A stretch of 64,000 bases of DNA from Phallusia mammillata (taxonomy: Eukaryota > Chordata > Ascidiacea > Phlebobranchia > Ascidiidae). How positions within the stretch are numbered: the first letter of the stretch is position 1; every line of letters begins with the position of its first letter. Both the position numbers and the translations under genes were made by a program. The stretch lies in the NCBI GenBank assembly GCA_003260075.1, contig QLIY01000411.1, positions 1 to 64,000 on the forward strand. Reading direction: 5' to 3'. The notes under the pieces are model-generated. The model was not told the DNA's origin and did not search any database. It saw only the letters and a list, made by a program, of their open reading frames with translations. This document shows positions 12,073-23,458 of this stretch, one piece after another.

Positions 12073-13392
12073 TTAGCAATCGTGTTCTGACGCTGAAGGC
12101 GAATGTGTATCCTCATACGCAGGTGGTGCTACATCAGCTGTTTCAACCTGGATGCTATCCGTATTGTCGGTCTTTTGTTTGAACGATTTTGTCCACTTTA
12201 CTTTAATAGCTTCCACATAGGCTGGGGGCTGCTGTTGACTAGAACTGCACTCCGAAGGCACGGAAACTTCTTCCATACGCAGCGCACTCCCCCTTGGTGG
12301 TAAATTAGTGTTACTGCTGCTACTACATGAAAGTATGTCGTTGTATGCAGGTGGAGGGTCAAGGACTAAGCCTTGATTAAAGTAACCGTTTGCATCGGAG
12401 TAGCCTGGTAAACCAAATCCAGCTTCGTTTGCATCCCTGTCGGTCACTCTGGGACGTCCGTTATTTCTTCGCTGCGGGCAACCCCAGCAAAATATTACTC
12501 CGAATACGGTAGCGACGAGACCTGAAACGCATTTAGCGGCATTAGGTTTGCTTTGTGAAACGTACAATATCCCTAAAACCAATATATACAACAAAATTTT
12601 CAGCTCTTCCAGCAGTTTTTTATTCTACTTCATTCAATATATACAACTTTTTGTATTGGATTTGTAATGTAAACAATCACGCCAATTAAATGCAGTGATC
12701 ACTTCATCGACGCATAAAGAGTAGTTTTCAGTGCAAAATATAAGTTATGTCACAAATGGATCTACGTATCTGATAATGACTAACCTGTACCTTTACCTAT
12801 TCGAAATACATTACACCGCGCAGATAATTGTCAATAACGTCACGTTAATAGACCCAATTTTAGTCAATTTAACGAGCGCCCCCCCCCCCTGTCAATAACG
12901 TCACGTTAATAGACCCAATTTTAGTCAATTTAACGAGATTTAATGGGTTCATTCTGCGTAATGCATAGTTTTTTGTAGCCCTAATCAGTTTTTATGCTAC
13001 ATATTAGCGTTATCAAACAGAAATTCACCTGCAAAAAAGAAGCAAAACCCGGGTATTGATAGGGTGCTAAGATTCGATAGGTCGCCGAAAAACTGGGTGT
13101 ATACTCCCATTATGTAGACGAGTATAAGGCCACCCCCAGCAGCAATGCAAACTATTCCACATGTACAACAACCCTTGGCAAGTTTTTCTTGGCTGTTGTT
13201 GCAATTAATAATCTTCCGTACACGTGATCCCGTTGACATTCGTGTTCTGCTTGACTGGCCATTTTCGCACGGCGTAGAGGAATTGATGTGTCTTGCTGGT
13301 TGTTCCTCAACAACCCGGCCTTCACGATCACTTTCGCTTTGCTGGTCAACTGTAATCGCCTCATTGTTGTTGTCGCTCGAATTATCATCCAT
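12073..13392 (-). CDS. Small multi-pass membrane protein with three PPAY motifs (cluster member A)
   Basis: Two exons on the minus strand: 13392-13029 and 12572-12073, joined in phase 1 (donor CAG|GTGAAT, acceptor TTTTAG|GG), giving 287 residues. I start at the ATG at 13392 because the frame further upstream offers no ATG. The N-terminus (about 75 residues) is acidic and Ser/Asn-rich. Hydrophobic segments lie at about 77-100 (GIVCIAAGGGLILVYIMGVY), 110-126 (IPGFCFFFAGILYV) and perhaps 136-152 (VSGLVATVFGVIFCWGC), with an NLS glycosylation sequon in the short loop between the first two. The C-terminal tail has three PPAY motifs (PPAYNDI, PPAYVEA, PPAYEDT), the ligand of WW domains of NEDD4-type ubiquitin ligases, so the tail is probably cytosolic. 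I do not recognise the family. The intron (12573-13028) holds a poly-C duplication. Confidence 0.75.
12829..12937. repeat. X-C11-X' duplication (48 bp)
   Basis: Copies 12829-12876 and 12890-12937 flank C 12879-12889 inside the intron of cluster member A. The copies appear identical. Confidence 0.9.
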
Positions 13393-15806
13393 ATTTGTGG
13401 CCTGGTGGTTTATGGCAGTTAACAGAGCTTTCAAAACTTATCTTTAATAAAAGTTGAATTTACATACAGGCCACGTCATGACTTTTCTGCAAATAACACA
13501 TTCGTTACATCATGCACACGACCTTTTACTCCACCAGTTAGCACAGTCTGTCCTTTAACAAAATGCCTGCCGGCTGTGTGCGTTGGCAGTTTCTGCGAAA
13601 CTTTGTCGTCGTCGAAAGCAGCATGCCAGTGTCGCGAAAGGAAGTGACCCAAATCGATTGTTTAGTTTAATTATGCAGGAACACACGCTCCGACCCATAA
13701 GTAGTACATCGAACACTTGACGAAAACGACCGTCTACCATCTGCGGTGTCCACACCAGCCCGTGCTAACTAAAATGATCTCCTGCTAGCATTTGTGCGTG
13801 CTGACAAGCTAATGATCTCCCAGCGTATGGTCGATACAGCAATGACAGCTTGACGTTTCTGCCTGTCACAAGCGCACCGAACAGTGGAAGCCAACCTTCC
13901 GCTTGACACGTACAGTTTACCTGTACAATGCAAGTTACCTACAGGATCGTATTTTTAACAGTGCTCTTTACCGATTCTTGGATAAGGCAAAGTACACTGC
14001 GCCTTCAACGCGGTTTTACGCTTTCGTTTACACAACAGCGACGCACAAAGCCATGGCACTAAACCTTTGCTTTCATTGTTCAAATGTGCTTCATAAAATT
14101 TGTTCAATGGCGGGGGTCTGTTGTTTATCACCGACCGAATGAAACGTATCCCCACCTAACACAACCAAGGCTGACGTTTTATTTGCTTGTACATCATCGA
14201 CAAAACTCAAATTGCTTTTGATACAGTTTTGTTACAGAATCAGCTACATAGCCATTGCCTTGACCAACTTTTCTAAAAGACATAGTATACGCTTTGCTAT
14301 GATGAAGCGTAAAGTAAACAACTGTTCTATTCTAACTTAAATCATAAACTAATTTGAAATCAACAACTTTTATTTTTCTAATTTGACTTTGAAACTTCAG
14401 CTATAGGATGTAACTTAAATACTATAACATGCCATACACTTTATTTGTGATCTCTTCGGCTGTACCAGCTTAACCCAAGAACAAAACGTAACTGATCGCG
14501 GCGATGACACGTAACAATGCGTGGGATAACTTGTAATCCTTTACTACAATAGTGCGAAGCCTCGCCATTCGTACCGTTTATTCTGCCTATTCCGCTTCAG
14601 CCTTTCAAACGACATGTAGCCATCAGTTATTTGGCTGAATTTGTTTTTAGACCCGCAGGCACATACCTGATCCTCACGCCACATTTTAGGATCGCTCGTC
14701 AGAAATTATTGTCATTTATCAGCATTCAAACATCGGTTTTAAACTGTACTAGAAACTTATAACTTTTGATTGTTATATGTTCTGAAAAGGTAATAATTTG
14801 AGAACCCATTTTGTCACGTTTTAACTGCTGTTTAATCATTTACGTACTTCATAGACTTATTTTGACAAAACATGTTGTACGGACTATGGACTAGCTATCT
14901 AGCTTTCAGTCGGTAAACTTTGGGACGATTTTGGAACTTTTTGATATCATTGCGCTTGTTTGGGGAGTCGGGTTTTACCAACGTCACCGCGAGGTCGCTT
15001 AGTCAACTTACCTATATTTAGAACGAAGATGTCGAGAGTAGAGAACAACATGGAGTTTAATTGCCATGACAAAAACATTCCAATGGACTTGGCTTGGCTT
15101 ATTTATGCATGATTAAACTACAAATGTTTTGGTTCAAAATTTGAGTTTAATAATTCATGTACCAAGCAATACAAAACGCTGATGTTTTCTGAAATAATAT
15201 CCTTGCTTTCGCTAATAGTATGTTATAAGGAGAAAGGGCATTTGTCTTGTGACCTAACTTGTGTTTCATCCGACGTACGTTTTTAATTTCAAAACTATTC
15301 CTAAAAGAGAAGAGTCAGTCAACGTTTACGACACAAGTTTGACTTTAGCCTACCAATCGTTTTGCCGTTTTAGCATAATATACAAAATGCATCGTTAAAT
15401 CAAGAATATCCTAGAGAAGAATTGAACAGTAGCAATTGAATAAACATATTATACATTAACAAACAAACTGTGTTAGTTTATACTTCACTATCGACTTTTC
15501 ATGTTTTAACTGACAACTATTCTTGCCCCTTGGTGACATTCAGGCAAATTGAGATTCGGTATTTCTACAAAGTTGTATTTAACGCTCGGTTAAAGCACGG
15601 TTTTGGAATGTATGTAACACCGTTTAATTACAAGCAGAAGCATCCTCACAGATATGGGATGACGTATGCACCATAGCGTGTTTAACTATTAAGATGTTTT
15701 AACACATATGCTCTCTACCATATACCACAAACGATTAACCACGTTCTTTGCAAAAAAAAACACTAGCATATTCCTAATAGTAAATAAATTTAAGTTTGGC
15801 GGTAAA
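13393..15806. other. Intergenic region between cluster members, no gene recognised
   Basis: This is the upstream side of member A and the downstream side of member B, both on the minus strand. I found no further exon with the hydrophobic or PPxY signature here and no recognisable RNA gene. Promoter elements of member A should lie just above 13400 but no clear motif stands out. Confidence 0.5.
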
Positions 15807-16788
15807 CTACTTCGAAACTACTTCGCTATATGGTGGCAACCTGTCATCATTTGGTTCTGTGCCGTCTGGTAAGCGAGAAGCAGAACTAAACGAAGCAAAG
15901 ATCCTTTGGCTGTTGAAATCGTATGCAACGGCAATAGGCAGTGTCCGTTGCGATTGATAGAGCGTTGAATATGAGGGTGGAAGATCCGGCATACCCGGGG
16001 AGCAGATTTCTGACGTATGTTCAGGATGGTCACATCGGGTTGTTCGGCCGTAAACGTGATGGGCTTGGTGTTTCGATCTACAATACCATTCGCTTACGGC
16101 GGTCACAATCACGCCTGAAAACATTATTTGCGGTAAAGGTTTGAAAACATAATTATGCGGTAAAGGTTTGAAATAGAATAAAGACAATTTGTTAGTTAAA
16201 TCATATAAAGGTTACCTTTTCATTAAATTGTTTTTGTATGTTAATAACTGTTGTTGCCAGACATATAATAATTTTTTTAGCTTTTCTTACAAAAGTATTT
16301 TTCGCACCCACGTTTTGACGTCAAATTTAGGTCGACATTATCAAGGTAAATGTCACACCAAGCACGTGGCATTACATGGTGAAAAAAGAAAAACGACAGT
16401 AGTTTCACGACAGCCATGTGTCTGTTAGAAAGTGTTTTGTGAAGTATGCAGGACAGGCGAAAATTATGCTGCACTGAGTTTTAAATGTGTGTAACTAACC
16501 CATTGTGAACAATCCCAGGCCAGGCATCAGCAAAGGTGCGTATTCACTTGAAAAAAAGAATAGAACGAGGCAAACCATTCCGCAACACAGAATAGACATC
16601 CCGCAGCAGCAAGACAAACAAAAAGCACTTGACCGTTTTTTTACGCATCCAATGCATTTTGCTTTCAGGGTCTTGGGAATGCTTCTTGCCTCATTGCCTC
16701 CGGGTTCTCTGACTTGCCTTACCTCGTTACGCATGGGTGACTGTCGAGCATTTGTTATCCGATCAACGGCGTCACTAAGCGTATGCAT
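15807..16788 (-). CDS. Small two-pass membrane protein with PPSY/PPYS motifs (cluster member B)
   Basis: Two exons: 16788-16500 and 16114-15807, phase 1, 198 residues from the ATG at 16788. The N-terminal 50 residues are polar and basic. Hydrophobic segments are at about 54-75 (Cys-rich, FCLSCCCGMSILCCGMVCLV) and 83-106 (YAPLLMPGLGLFTMG|VIVTAV). The intron interrupts the second segment right after a Gly codon begins, exactly as in member A (IPGFCFFFA|G|ILYV), with the same phase. The tail has PPSYSTL and PPYSEV, again WW-ligand-like. Sequence identity to member A is low outside this framework, so homology rests on exon structure, layout of segments and PY motifs. It reads the same way as A and lies 2.4 kb upstream of it, which fits tandem duplication. 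Function unknown; a membrane adaptor for NEDD4-type ligases is a guess. Confidence 0.72.
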
Positions 16789-17748
16789 CGCTCTACGCCT
16801 GTCTGAATTTAACTACTTCAGGTAACTTAAACACAAGTCGTTAGCCATTGTATTTGCTTTCTAAAATATAAGCATTAAATAACTGAGCGTTTTAGGTGTT
16901 TAACCAATACCGCCTGTTTAAAATAAACTAAATACTTTTAAAGCACACACACACAAACAAACAACGACAGACGTTTTTATCTTCTGTTACGAGCTTAAGG
17001 CATTCAAATTGCTATCAAGAGCTACGAGAACGTTACGGCACGGAACGGGTGACGCTTTTTTACCACGGCACACTGAGCTTGTGCTTACCTTGTTGTTTTT
17101 GCATGAACGAGCACTGCTGTCAACTACTGCACAGATGCCAAAACGCTATTAGGCGCAAAACACTGCTCGCTACAATACTGTCACCGCTAAATATTCGGTT
17201 TGCTTTCTCTCTGGCGTTCACAAAAAACTACATTTTATTATCCGTAATTGGGGAAAAAGTCTTTGTTCGTACACAAACTTTGTGATTATTTCTGTTTTAT
17301 TGTGGAAATTTTGTTTACCAAACTTGTGATAAAACGTCAACTGTGTACTTAAAAACTATAAAGCGTCATAAACAACAAAGAGTGCATTAAAAATGGAAGC
17401 GGTATTCCGCTCTTGAGCCCCCCCCCCTGTTTACCAAACTTGTGATAAAACGTCAACTGTGTACTTAAAAACTATTAAGCGTCATAAACAACAAAGAGTG
17501 CATTAAAAATGGAAGCGGTACTCCGCTCTTGATGAGTGAATCGTAACAATGAAAGCCTGATTAAAGTCAGGGTAGTTGTGCGTTTTTATGGTGCAATGTT
17601 TACACTTGTTTGGCACATAATGTGGTTTGGGATTTTACTTGGGTGTGCTTGCAAACTTTTACAAACAGAAACAAGCTTCACTCACATAATACTGAGAAAA
17701 TAACTGCATAGCTTGTTTTTGATTTCAAGAAACTCGCGGCAGTCGGTA
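16789..17748. other. Intergenic region within the cluster; holds one X-polyC-X' duplication
   Basis: No gene is seen. Copies 17312-17416 and 17428-17531 flank C 17418-17427 and differ at single positions. An alternating CA tract (acacacacacac) lies near 16945. Confidence 0.55.
17312..17531. repeat. X-C10-X' duplication (about 104 bp)
   Basis: Both copies start tgtttaccaaacttgtgata and end ccgctcttga; single substitutions separate them. Non-coding. Confidence 0.9.
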
Positions 17749-18107
17749 TCAAAACTTCGTGGCCTGCTCAGGTAGGTCAGTTATGCTGTACCTAACAACC
17801 TCATGTCCGGTTTGCGATATGTTCTTCGCATCGTCCAATCGAAGATATTGTAAGGGATCCGGCTCGGTTTGTTTTGCTGGCTGGCGTTCTAAATCCGTTG
17901 GGTGCTCATGGCGCTGCGCATAATTCATAAAGGATGCTGTCGTGGTGGTCATTGCAGTGTCAAGGTTGGCTCTAGGGCGCTGGTGAACTGTTAAATCATG
18001 TGTTGGCACTGACTCTGGAAGCCTTTTACTCCGATTAGGACCCCCATTCTTATCTCCGACCGGTCCAGGGCAGCAGCACATGAACAAACAGCAACTGTGC
18101 GACGTCC
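17749..18107 (-). CDS. Last exon of a probable third cluster member (C), partial
   Basis: The minus-strand frame from 18107 to the TGA at 17749 is open for about 119 codons. It begins after an acceptor-like ttttataag in phase 1, the phase used by members A and B. It starts with a Cys-rich segment (CCLFMCCCPGP) like the membrane-proximal part of the others, followed by a polar tail with no PPxY motif. I could not find a first exon on the minus strand above 18107. It may be a diverged member, a pseudogene remnant, or an exon of something else. Confidence 0.35.
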
Positions 18108-21100
18108 CTTATAAAAATAATCAACACACTTCAGTCATACAAAGACGAGCATATGAAAACGTACTTTTGGTTACAAATACAAAACGTTCCCCTTTTGTGT
18201 TCACTGACATTAAATTTATTTTAACCAGATACAGTTTTCTATGTACACAGTGTTACAGTAAAGGTACAGGATAAACACTAAAACGATTGTTTTATAACCT
18301 ACCTCCTTCCTTTGCACAACAGCATCCCATCGCGTGTTTGCTTAGCTAGACAGTTTAACAACTACGACACTAAAAAGCCTGTTGAAATTCAATGCCTACC
18401 AAGTCATATTACGACACTGTCTGTGCACAAAGAACCTATTCGTTAAAAGGCTAGAAAACTTTTCGTCTTAGACTTAAAAGTACGGTTGAAACGATGTGAT
18501 CAACGGCACATTTCTATTCAAGTAGTGTGCTTATATATTTCCTTAAGAACGCGGCTTGTGCTTCAGCATACCCTTGCCTCATGTTCGTCTGAGCAAATAT
18601 TTGCTTGGTAAACGAAAACGCTTAACAACTGCGAATCGCTCCAAGGCAGTTAGCTATGGACTACACTGATGTACATGTATTTAATTGTCTCTCATGATTC
18701 CACATCAAGTTAGTTCCCGAAACACACTTGAAACACATGCTGTTTTAAAGCAGCCACTGGCCTGGTAACAGTCTAGCAACTGTACTCAATGTAGCGTAAC
18801 GTGATAGGTGAAGCTTGAGAGTTTAGTTTTCGGGCACCGTCATCGCCCGAATAGAGAAGTCCACCTCTCTATACGAATGTTAACAATCCAAACATACATC
18901 GACGCTTCCTCTAAATTTGAGAAAGGTTGTATTCCATTGTGTGTTGCAAACGCCCCAGTCTATACAGGGAAAGTCCTTTATTGTACGCAATGAATCACTG
19001 TGGAGTGTGGACGCCTAATCATTGTGATTGTCTGTTTTTGCGCTTGCCTTTGTTGCTGACCACATAGTTGTCAAAGAATAAGGAGGCAAAACAACGTGGG
19101 GTTTTAAATGAATAAATGAATGCGGATTGGGTAAATTATCTTCATTGGTTACTCAATGTCCAGTAAGGATAAAAAATATGAGATTTTTTAATAATTCATG
19201 AAAAATATGAATTATTCTGCCACTGTCCTTAATTGGTCATAATCTTGACAACGTACGTTCAGGTACTGGATAGATAAAAAAAAAAAAACTACAAACAAAA
19301 AAGTAACAACAGACTAACTTGCTAAATACCGATAGGCGGCGTAAAGAGCGCAGTTATTTCAATAAAGAGTGAGACTGGGACTGGATTCGGAACTAAATTT
19401 AACGTTAAACCCAGTTTATAAGCTGTTTTTATTGTTATTATTATTATAGTACCTCACTCCAACCCCAATGGGCCTAACCGTAAACATTTTTAAACAATTT
19501 GCGTTTATATATTCGCATAATCGAAGCATTTTGGTTTGTTTGAATATCTCGAACACCCCAAAAAACAGGTTTTAAGCACGTTGTTATGTACGAAGTGACA
19601 CATAAACTTCGAACTTAACATACCATCTCGTTGGACTTAAGAATCTGAACAGTCACCACATTGCCATTGGGACTAAGGCCTAAAACAATAAACAACCACA
19701 TATTCGCCTTCAGTTAAGAAACATTGTGGTATTTTGTTAAGTTTTAAATTGCTCAAGGTTTGTTTTATTTTCTTATTTCTCTACGAAGTCAATGGTCGCC
19801 CAATTCGACCCCCCTTGGATCCGCCACTGATGAGGAATCGAATTTGTAAGTACGTTTGTAACAAGTTGCCTCCTTAAGCGAAAATTCATAAACCGAAAGC
19901 CCATTCTAGATAGTGTAGCGAGGTGTTTATTCGAGGTACATCGTAATAGAATAACACAATGAGCGAATACGCCGCATAAGACGAAAGTCAGAGAAAGAAG
20001 GCAATCTGTCCGGTTCGCTGTAGTATGAAGGCACACGATAACGGTAGTGAGAGAGGCCGCTACAATAGTGCTCTTTAACTTATTTTTCTAGATATGCTCT
20101 TATACGATGAAAATAGTATAATAACAATCTTTAATGTAATATTAGCCTACTCCCCATCAACGCGTTTACTTTATAGGAGTATAAGTTACTTTGGCAGCCG
20201 CATGTGGCCGTACAGGCTCAGGTTGTGTAACCCTGGCCAACCGAAACTTCGGTGCATCACTGCATAGTTAAAACTAAAAATATATGTAGGCCTGTTTGCT
20301 TATTTTCGTAAAATCAATGACTTTTCGAGATAGAAACTCTTAAAAAATCTGGTACATTGTGCGAGTTTTTTTCGGTAGCATGATTTGTGACCGCGTTGAC
20401 GCCAACCACACTGCTAAACTCAAGAGCCGCGTAGCGAAAAATCCGCACCACCACTGCAACCGTCGTCTCTGTTGCGACTTGTGAGCTGAGGGGAAATGCC
20501 CTAACATGCGAAAATGACATTTGGGCTGGGCATTTGATTTAACTTGATCGGTTGTGCTTTGGCCCTAAACTGTAAATGATTCCTTATGGTTATGGTTTTT
20601 GATTTAAAATATTTAGTATCATGTTTCCCGGTGAGTAAATGGGGACATCTCTGTTTGTATCGGTATGCGGTATATGCCCAAACAAAAGTTTACATTTCTT
20701 TAAATCATTGGTCTTACCAGACAGAAGTAAACTTTTAAAAACACTAAATTTAATATTCTTTAAGAAATGAAAGTTGATTCCTCTAATCCTAGTTGATGCA
20801 AATACTGAAATGATTTTTTTATAAAAAAAAACTTTGTGGTGGAAGAAGTAAAAGCCTTACCTCAAGAGTATTTCAAAGCAGCAGCACCACATATTACAAA
20901 TACATTATTTTTTGCAGAGTAAATCAGTAAGACAGGTATAAATGTTTAATAGTGCAGCAGTATACAGTTAAACAGTTTTTGTATTGGTAAAAAAAACGTT
21001 ACAAAAGTAAAGGGGCTGCCTGCACTCATCTTAAGAAGGGAGTCAGCAAAGAAACTTTTGAAGTTAAGTTTTTAGTGGTGATCAGTTAATACTGTGTGTT

Positions 21101-21701
21101 GCCTTCTATAATTTTGCAACAGGAAAAAACTACATTAAGTTTCACCCACTTTTGAGTCATTACCTATCGTCCTATACTATGGTACGATGCCAGATTTAGT
21201 ACCGACCGAGTATGAGTACCACTATAATATACTATCGATACCGTGTACTTAAGTATAGTGTTGTACTTAGTTGTATTGTATATCACTGTCTAATTTATCT
21301 GCCATGGCCGGGGTACAGACGAGCACACACACATGCAGAAAAATGTAATCTCCACATGTAAGCGCACAAAAATATACGTAACCTTGCAGAACTTTTGCCC
21401 GATTTGGGTAAAAATGCTTTTATAAGCAAATGAGATTTTAAACGTTGTAATGTACACAATTTAAGTCTTACAACCTCAGTGAAAGTTTGCATAATAAATG
21501 TTTTCAGCACACCTGACAACGCTCATGCTGTACAGTTTAAGAATCAGTGCCTAAGGTGCATAAGCATCGGAACCAATTAATTTGACCCTGCAGACTGGTA
21601 ACATACAAGTAAAAATAAAACATATTTTATACATCTATATTTATTTTTTACAAATTTTAGGTTTCACTTTTACCAAGTGGGTACTAAATTATTCATTCGC
21701 C
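18108..21701. other. Intergenic region and 5' flank of PIGW, no gene recognised
   Basis: No coding exon is evident. Near 19809-19829 the reverse strand reads CAGTGGCGGATCCAAGG, a sequence that resembles hAT-type ends common in invertebrate genomes, but I found no partner end or target duplication. An acceptor-like aaattttag at 21652-21660 suggests that a 5' leader exon or spliced leader joins about 40 bp before the PIGW start. Confidence 0.45.
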
Positions 21702-23327
21702 ATGGATGAACAAAGCTTAACTGTGCAGAAAGTGAAATTTGTAAGCAACTTGAATGGAACATCAACAGAAGAAGTTATTTTGATTTCAACAATATCTGCT
21801 GCCAGCTTATTGTTGCGGGCTGCTGTAATATGTATAATGCCAAAAATGGTTCTACAAAATTCGGTGTTTAGATATCTGATTGATTTTATTGTTGTGTTTC
21901 TACCATTGTTGTTGTCAGTGACTGTGTTTTCTGAATATCTGATAAAAATACTTGTTTCCATTATTGTATTTGCAATATCCATCCTATGGTTGACTTGCAA
22001 GTTACTAGTTAAGCAGTCTGAAAGTGTTGTGCATTCTTGCTATGTTGCCCCTTCATTCTACCAAGATAAAGTAAAGCCATTTGGTTCAGACAGCAATGTC
22101 AATAGTTCTGACATGGAGGAGTATTATGCAAACTTGAATGAAAACATGAAAAACCCAGATGCTATTTTTCTTGTCCCATCAAATCTTCCATTTGTTACAA
22201 CATTTAGAGCTTTTGTCAACATTGCCTCATGCATTTGTATCCTGGCAGTTGATTTTGACATATTTCCAAGGCGGTTTGCAAAAGTTGAAACCTATGGAGT
22301 CAGTGTTATGGATCTTGGAGTCGGTGGCTTTGTTGTTGCAAATGCTTTGGTTTCCCCAGAAGCAAGAAACAACAGGCGCCAGGAGAAATCAAAATCAGTA
22401 TACTCTGGGTTTTTAGCAGTTTGCTTGCAAATCATTTCGACTTGGCCACTGGTCATGTTAGGCATTATCAGACTAGTTTCTGTAAAAATGTCAGGATACC
22501 AAGAACATGTTTCTGAGTATGGTGTTCATTGGAATTTCTTTTTTACACTTGCTCTGGTGAGAATACTGTCCACATTTGTTTTGGCATTTATCAATATCAG
22601 GCTATGTGGTCTGGTTTCATTCCTTATTGCTGCTGCCTACCAGTATGCCCTAAACAGTGACTCTGCCAGCCTTACCAATTTTTTATTAAGCAATGCATAT
22701 GATGGAAACTTGCTTGTACAAAATAAGGAAGGAATTGCTTCATCTATTGGGACACTAGCTTTGTACTTAGCAGGTATTCAGATGGGTGCCTTTCTCTTCA
22801 AGCCAAGGCATACATTTTTGGAATGGAAAAAGGCATCTGTAGGAATGTTTGCACTAACCATGAGTTTAGGACTTGCACTAAATTTAAGCATCAGTTTAAA
22901 TCAGCCTGTTTCTCGTAGAATTGGAAATTTGTCTTATATACTGTGGATGCTGTACTATGCTGCTATGTTTTTATTCCAGTACTTGTTTGTGGATTTATTG
23001 CTTGTGTTTCTTGTTGATTCAACATCTTTGCCATTAGAGTGTATGCCTAACAGATGGCTCATGTTGTCTGGAAAAAATGCTGCAAAAGACATTAAAATTA
23101 TATACACACCAGTGCCACCTAAACTGTGTTTGTTAAGTGCTATTAATCGCAATCAGCTGTTTTATTTTTTACTGTGCAACTTGTTAACTGGAGCTGTTAA
23201 CTTTACGATAAACACACTTTTGGTTGACACAAAAATGGCCCTAGTAATCATAATTGCATATTGTTTATTTGGGTCTTGGCTAATATGGTGTCTGCATTTA
23301 AGGCGCATTACATTAAAGTTCTGGTAA
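21702..23327 (+). CDS. pigw: Phosphatidylinositol-glycan biosynthesis class W (GPI inositol acyltransferase)
   Basis: An ER multi-pass enzyme (GWT1/PIG-W family) that transfers an acyl chain to the inositol of glucosaminyl-phosphatidylinositol during GPI-anchor synthesis. A single uninterrupted exon encodes 541 residues, close to the roughly 500 of the family. I chose the ATG at 21702 (gccATGG context); the frame is open further upstream but that part lies across a probable splice acceptor. The diagnostic block is near residues 185-210: DIFPRRFAKVETYG then SVMDLGVGGFV. At least ten hydrophobic segments follow one another, e.g. VVFLPLLLSVTVFSEYL, FLAVCLQIISTWPLVMLG, MALVIIIAYCLFGSWLIWCL. The stop is only 131 bp before the MGLL start, and no AATAAA is visible in that gap, so the two may share a primary transcript. 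Confidence 0.93.
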   Translation: MDEQSLTVQKVKFVSNLNGTSTEEVILISTISAASLLLRAAVICIMPKMVLQNSVFRYLIDFIVVFLPLLLSVTVFSEYLIKILVSIIVFAISILWLTCKLLVKQSESVVHSCYVAPSFYQDKVKPFGSDSNVNSSDMEEYYANLNENMKNPDAIFLVPSNLPFVTTFRAFVNIASCICILAVDFDIFPRRFAKVETYGVSVMDLGVGGFVVANALVSPEARNNRRQEKSKSVYSGFLAVCLQIISTWPLVMLGIIRLVSVKMSGYQEHVSEYGVHWNFFFTLALVRILSTFVLAFINIRLCGLVSFLIAAAYQYALNSDSASLTNFLLSNAYDGNLLVQNKEGIASSIGTLALYLAGIQMGAFLFKPRHTFLEWKKASVGMFALTMSLGLALNLSISLNQPVSRRIGNLSYILWMLYYAAMFLFQYLFVDLLLVFLVDSTSLPLECMPNRWLMLSGKNAAKDIKIIYTPVPPKLCLLSAINRNQLFYFLLCNLLTGAVNFTINTLLVDTKMALVIIIAYCLFGSWLIWCLHLRRITLKFW

Positions 23328-23458
23328 ACATTCACTTTTCCTGGAAGTTTTTTATGGACATAGTAAATTCTTTCATTTTGTGACACAGTTGTATTTTTTG
23401 TAGCTATACATTTTACATGCAAAAAATAACATTTAAATGCAATTGATTTCAGTTAAAC
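23328..23458 (+). other. Short PIGW-MGLL intergenic gap with an acceptor-like site
   Basis: The 131-bp gap lacks AATAAA or ATTAAA. It ends in gatttcag at 23445-23452, six bases before the MGLL start codon. A 3' splice site this close to an ATG, following another same-strand gene, is what an outron/trans-splice site looks like in operon-bearing genomes. It could equally be the acceptor of an ordinary 5' UTR intron. Confidence 0.45.

Noticed and set aside
19809-19829. hAT-like end CAGTGGCGGATCCAAGG on the reverse strand
   Set aside because: Only one end is visible and there is no target duplication, so the element cannot be bounded.
19773-20036. 87-codon minus-strand frame as the first exon of cluster member C
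   Set aside because: Has a hydrophobic stretch, but no donor in the right phase was found and part of it overlaps the orphan hAT end.
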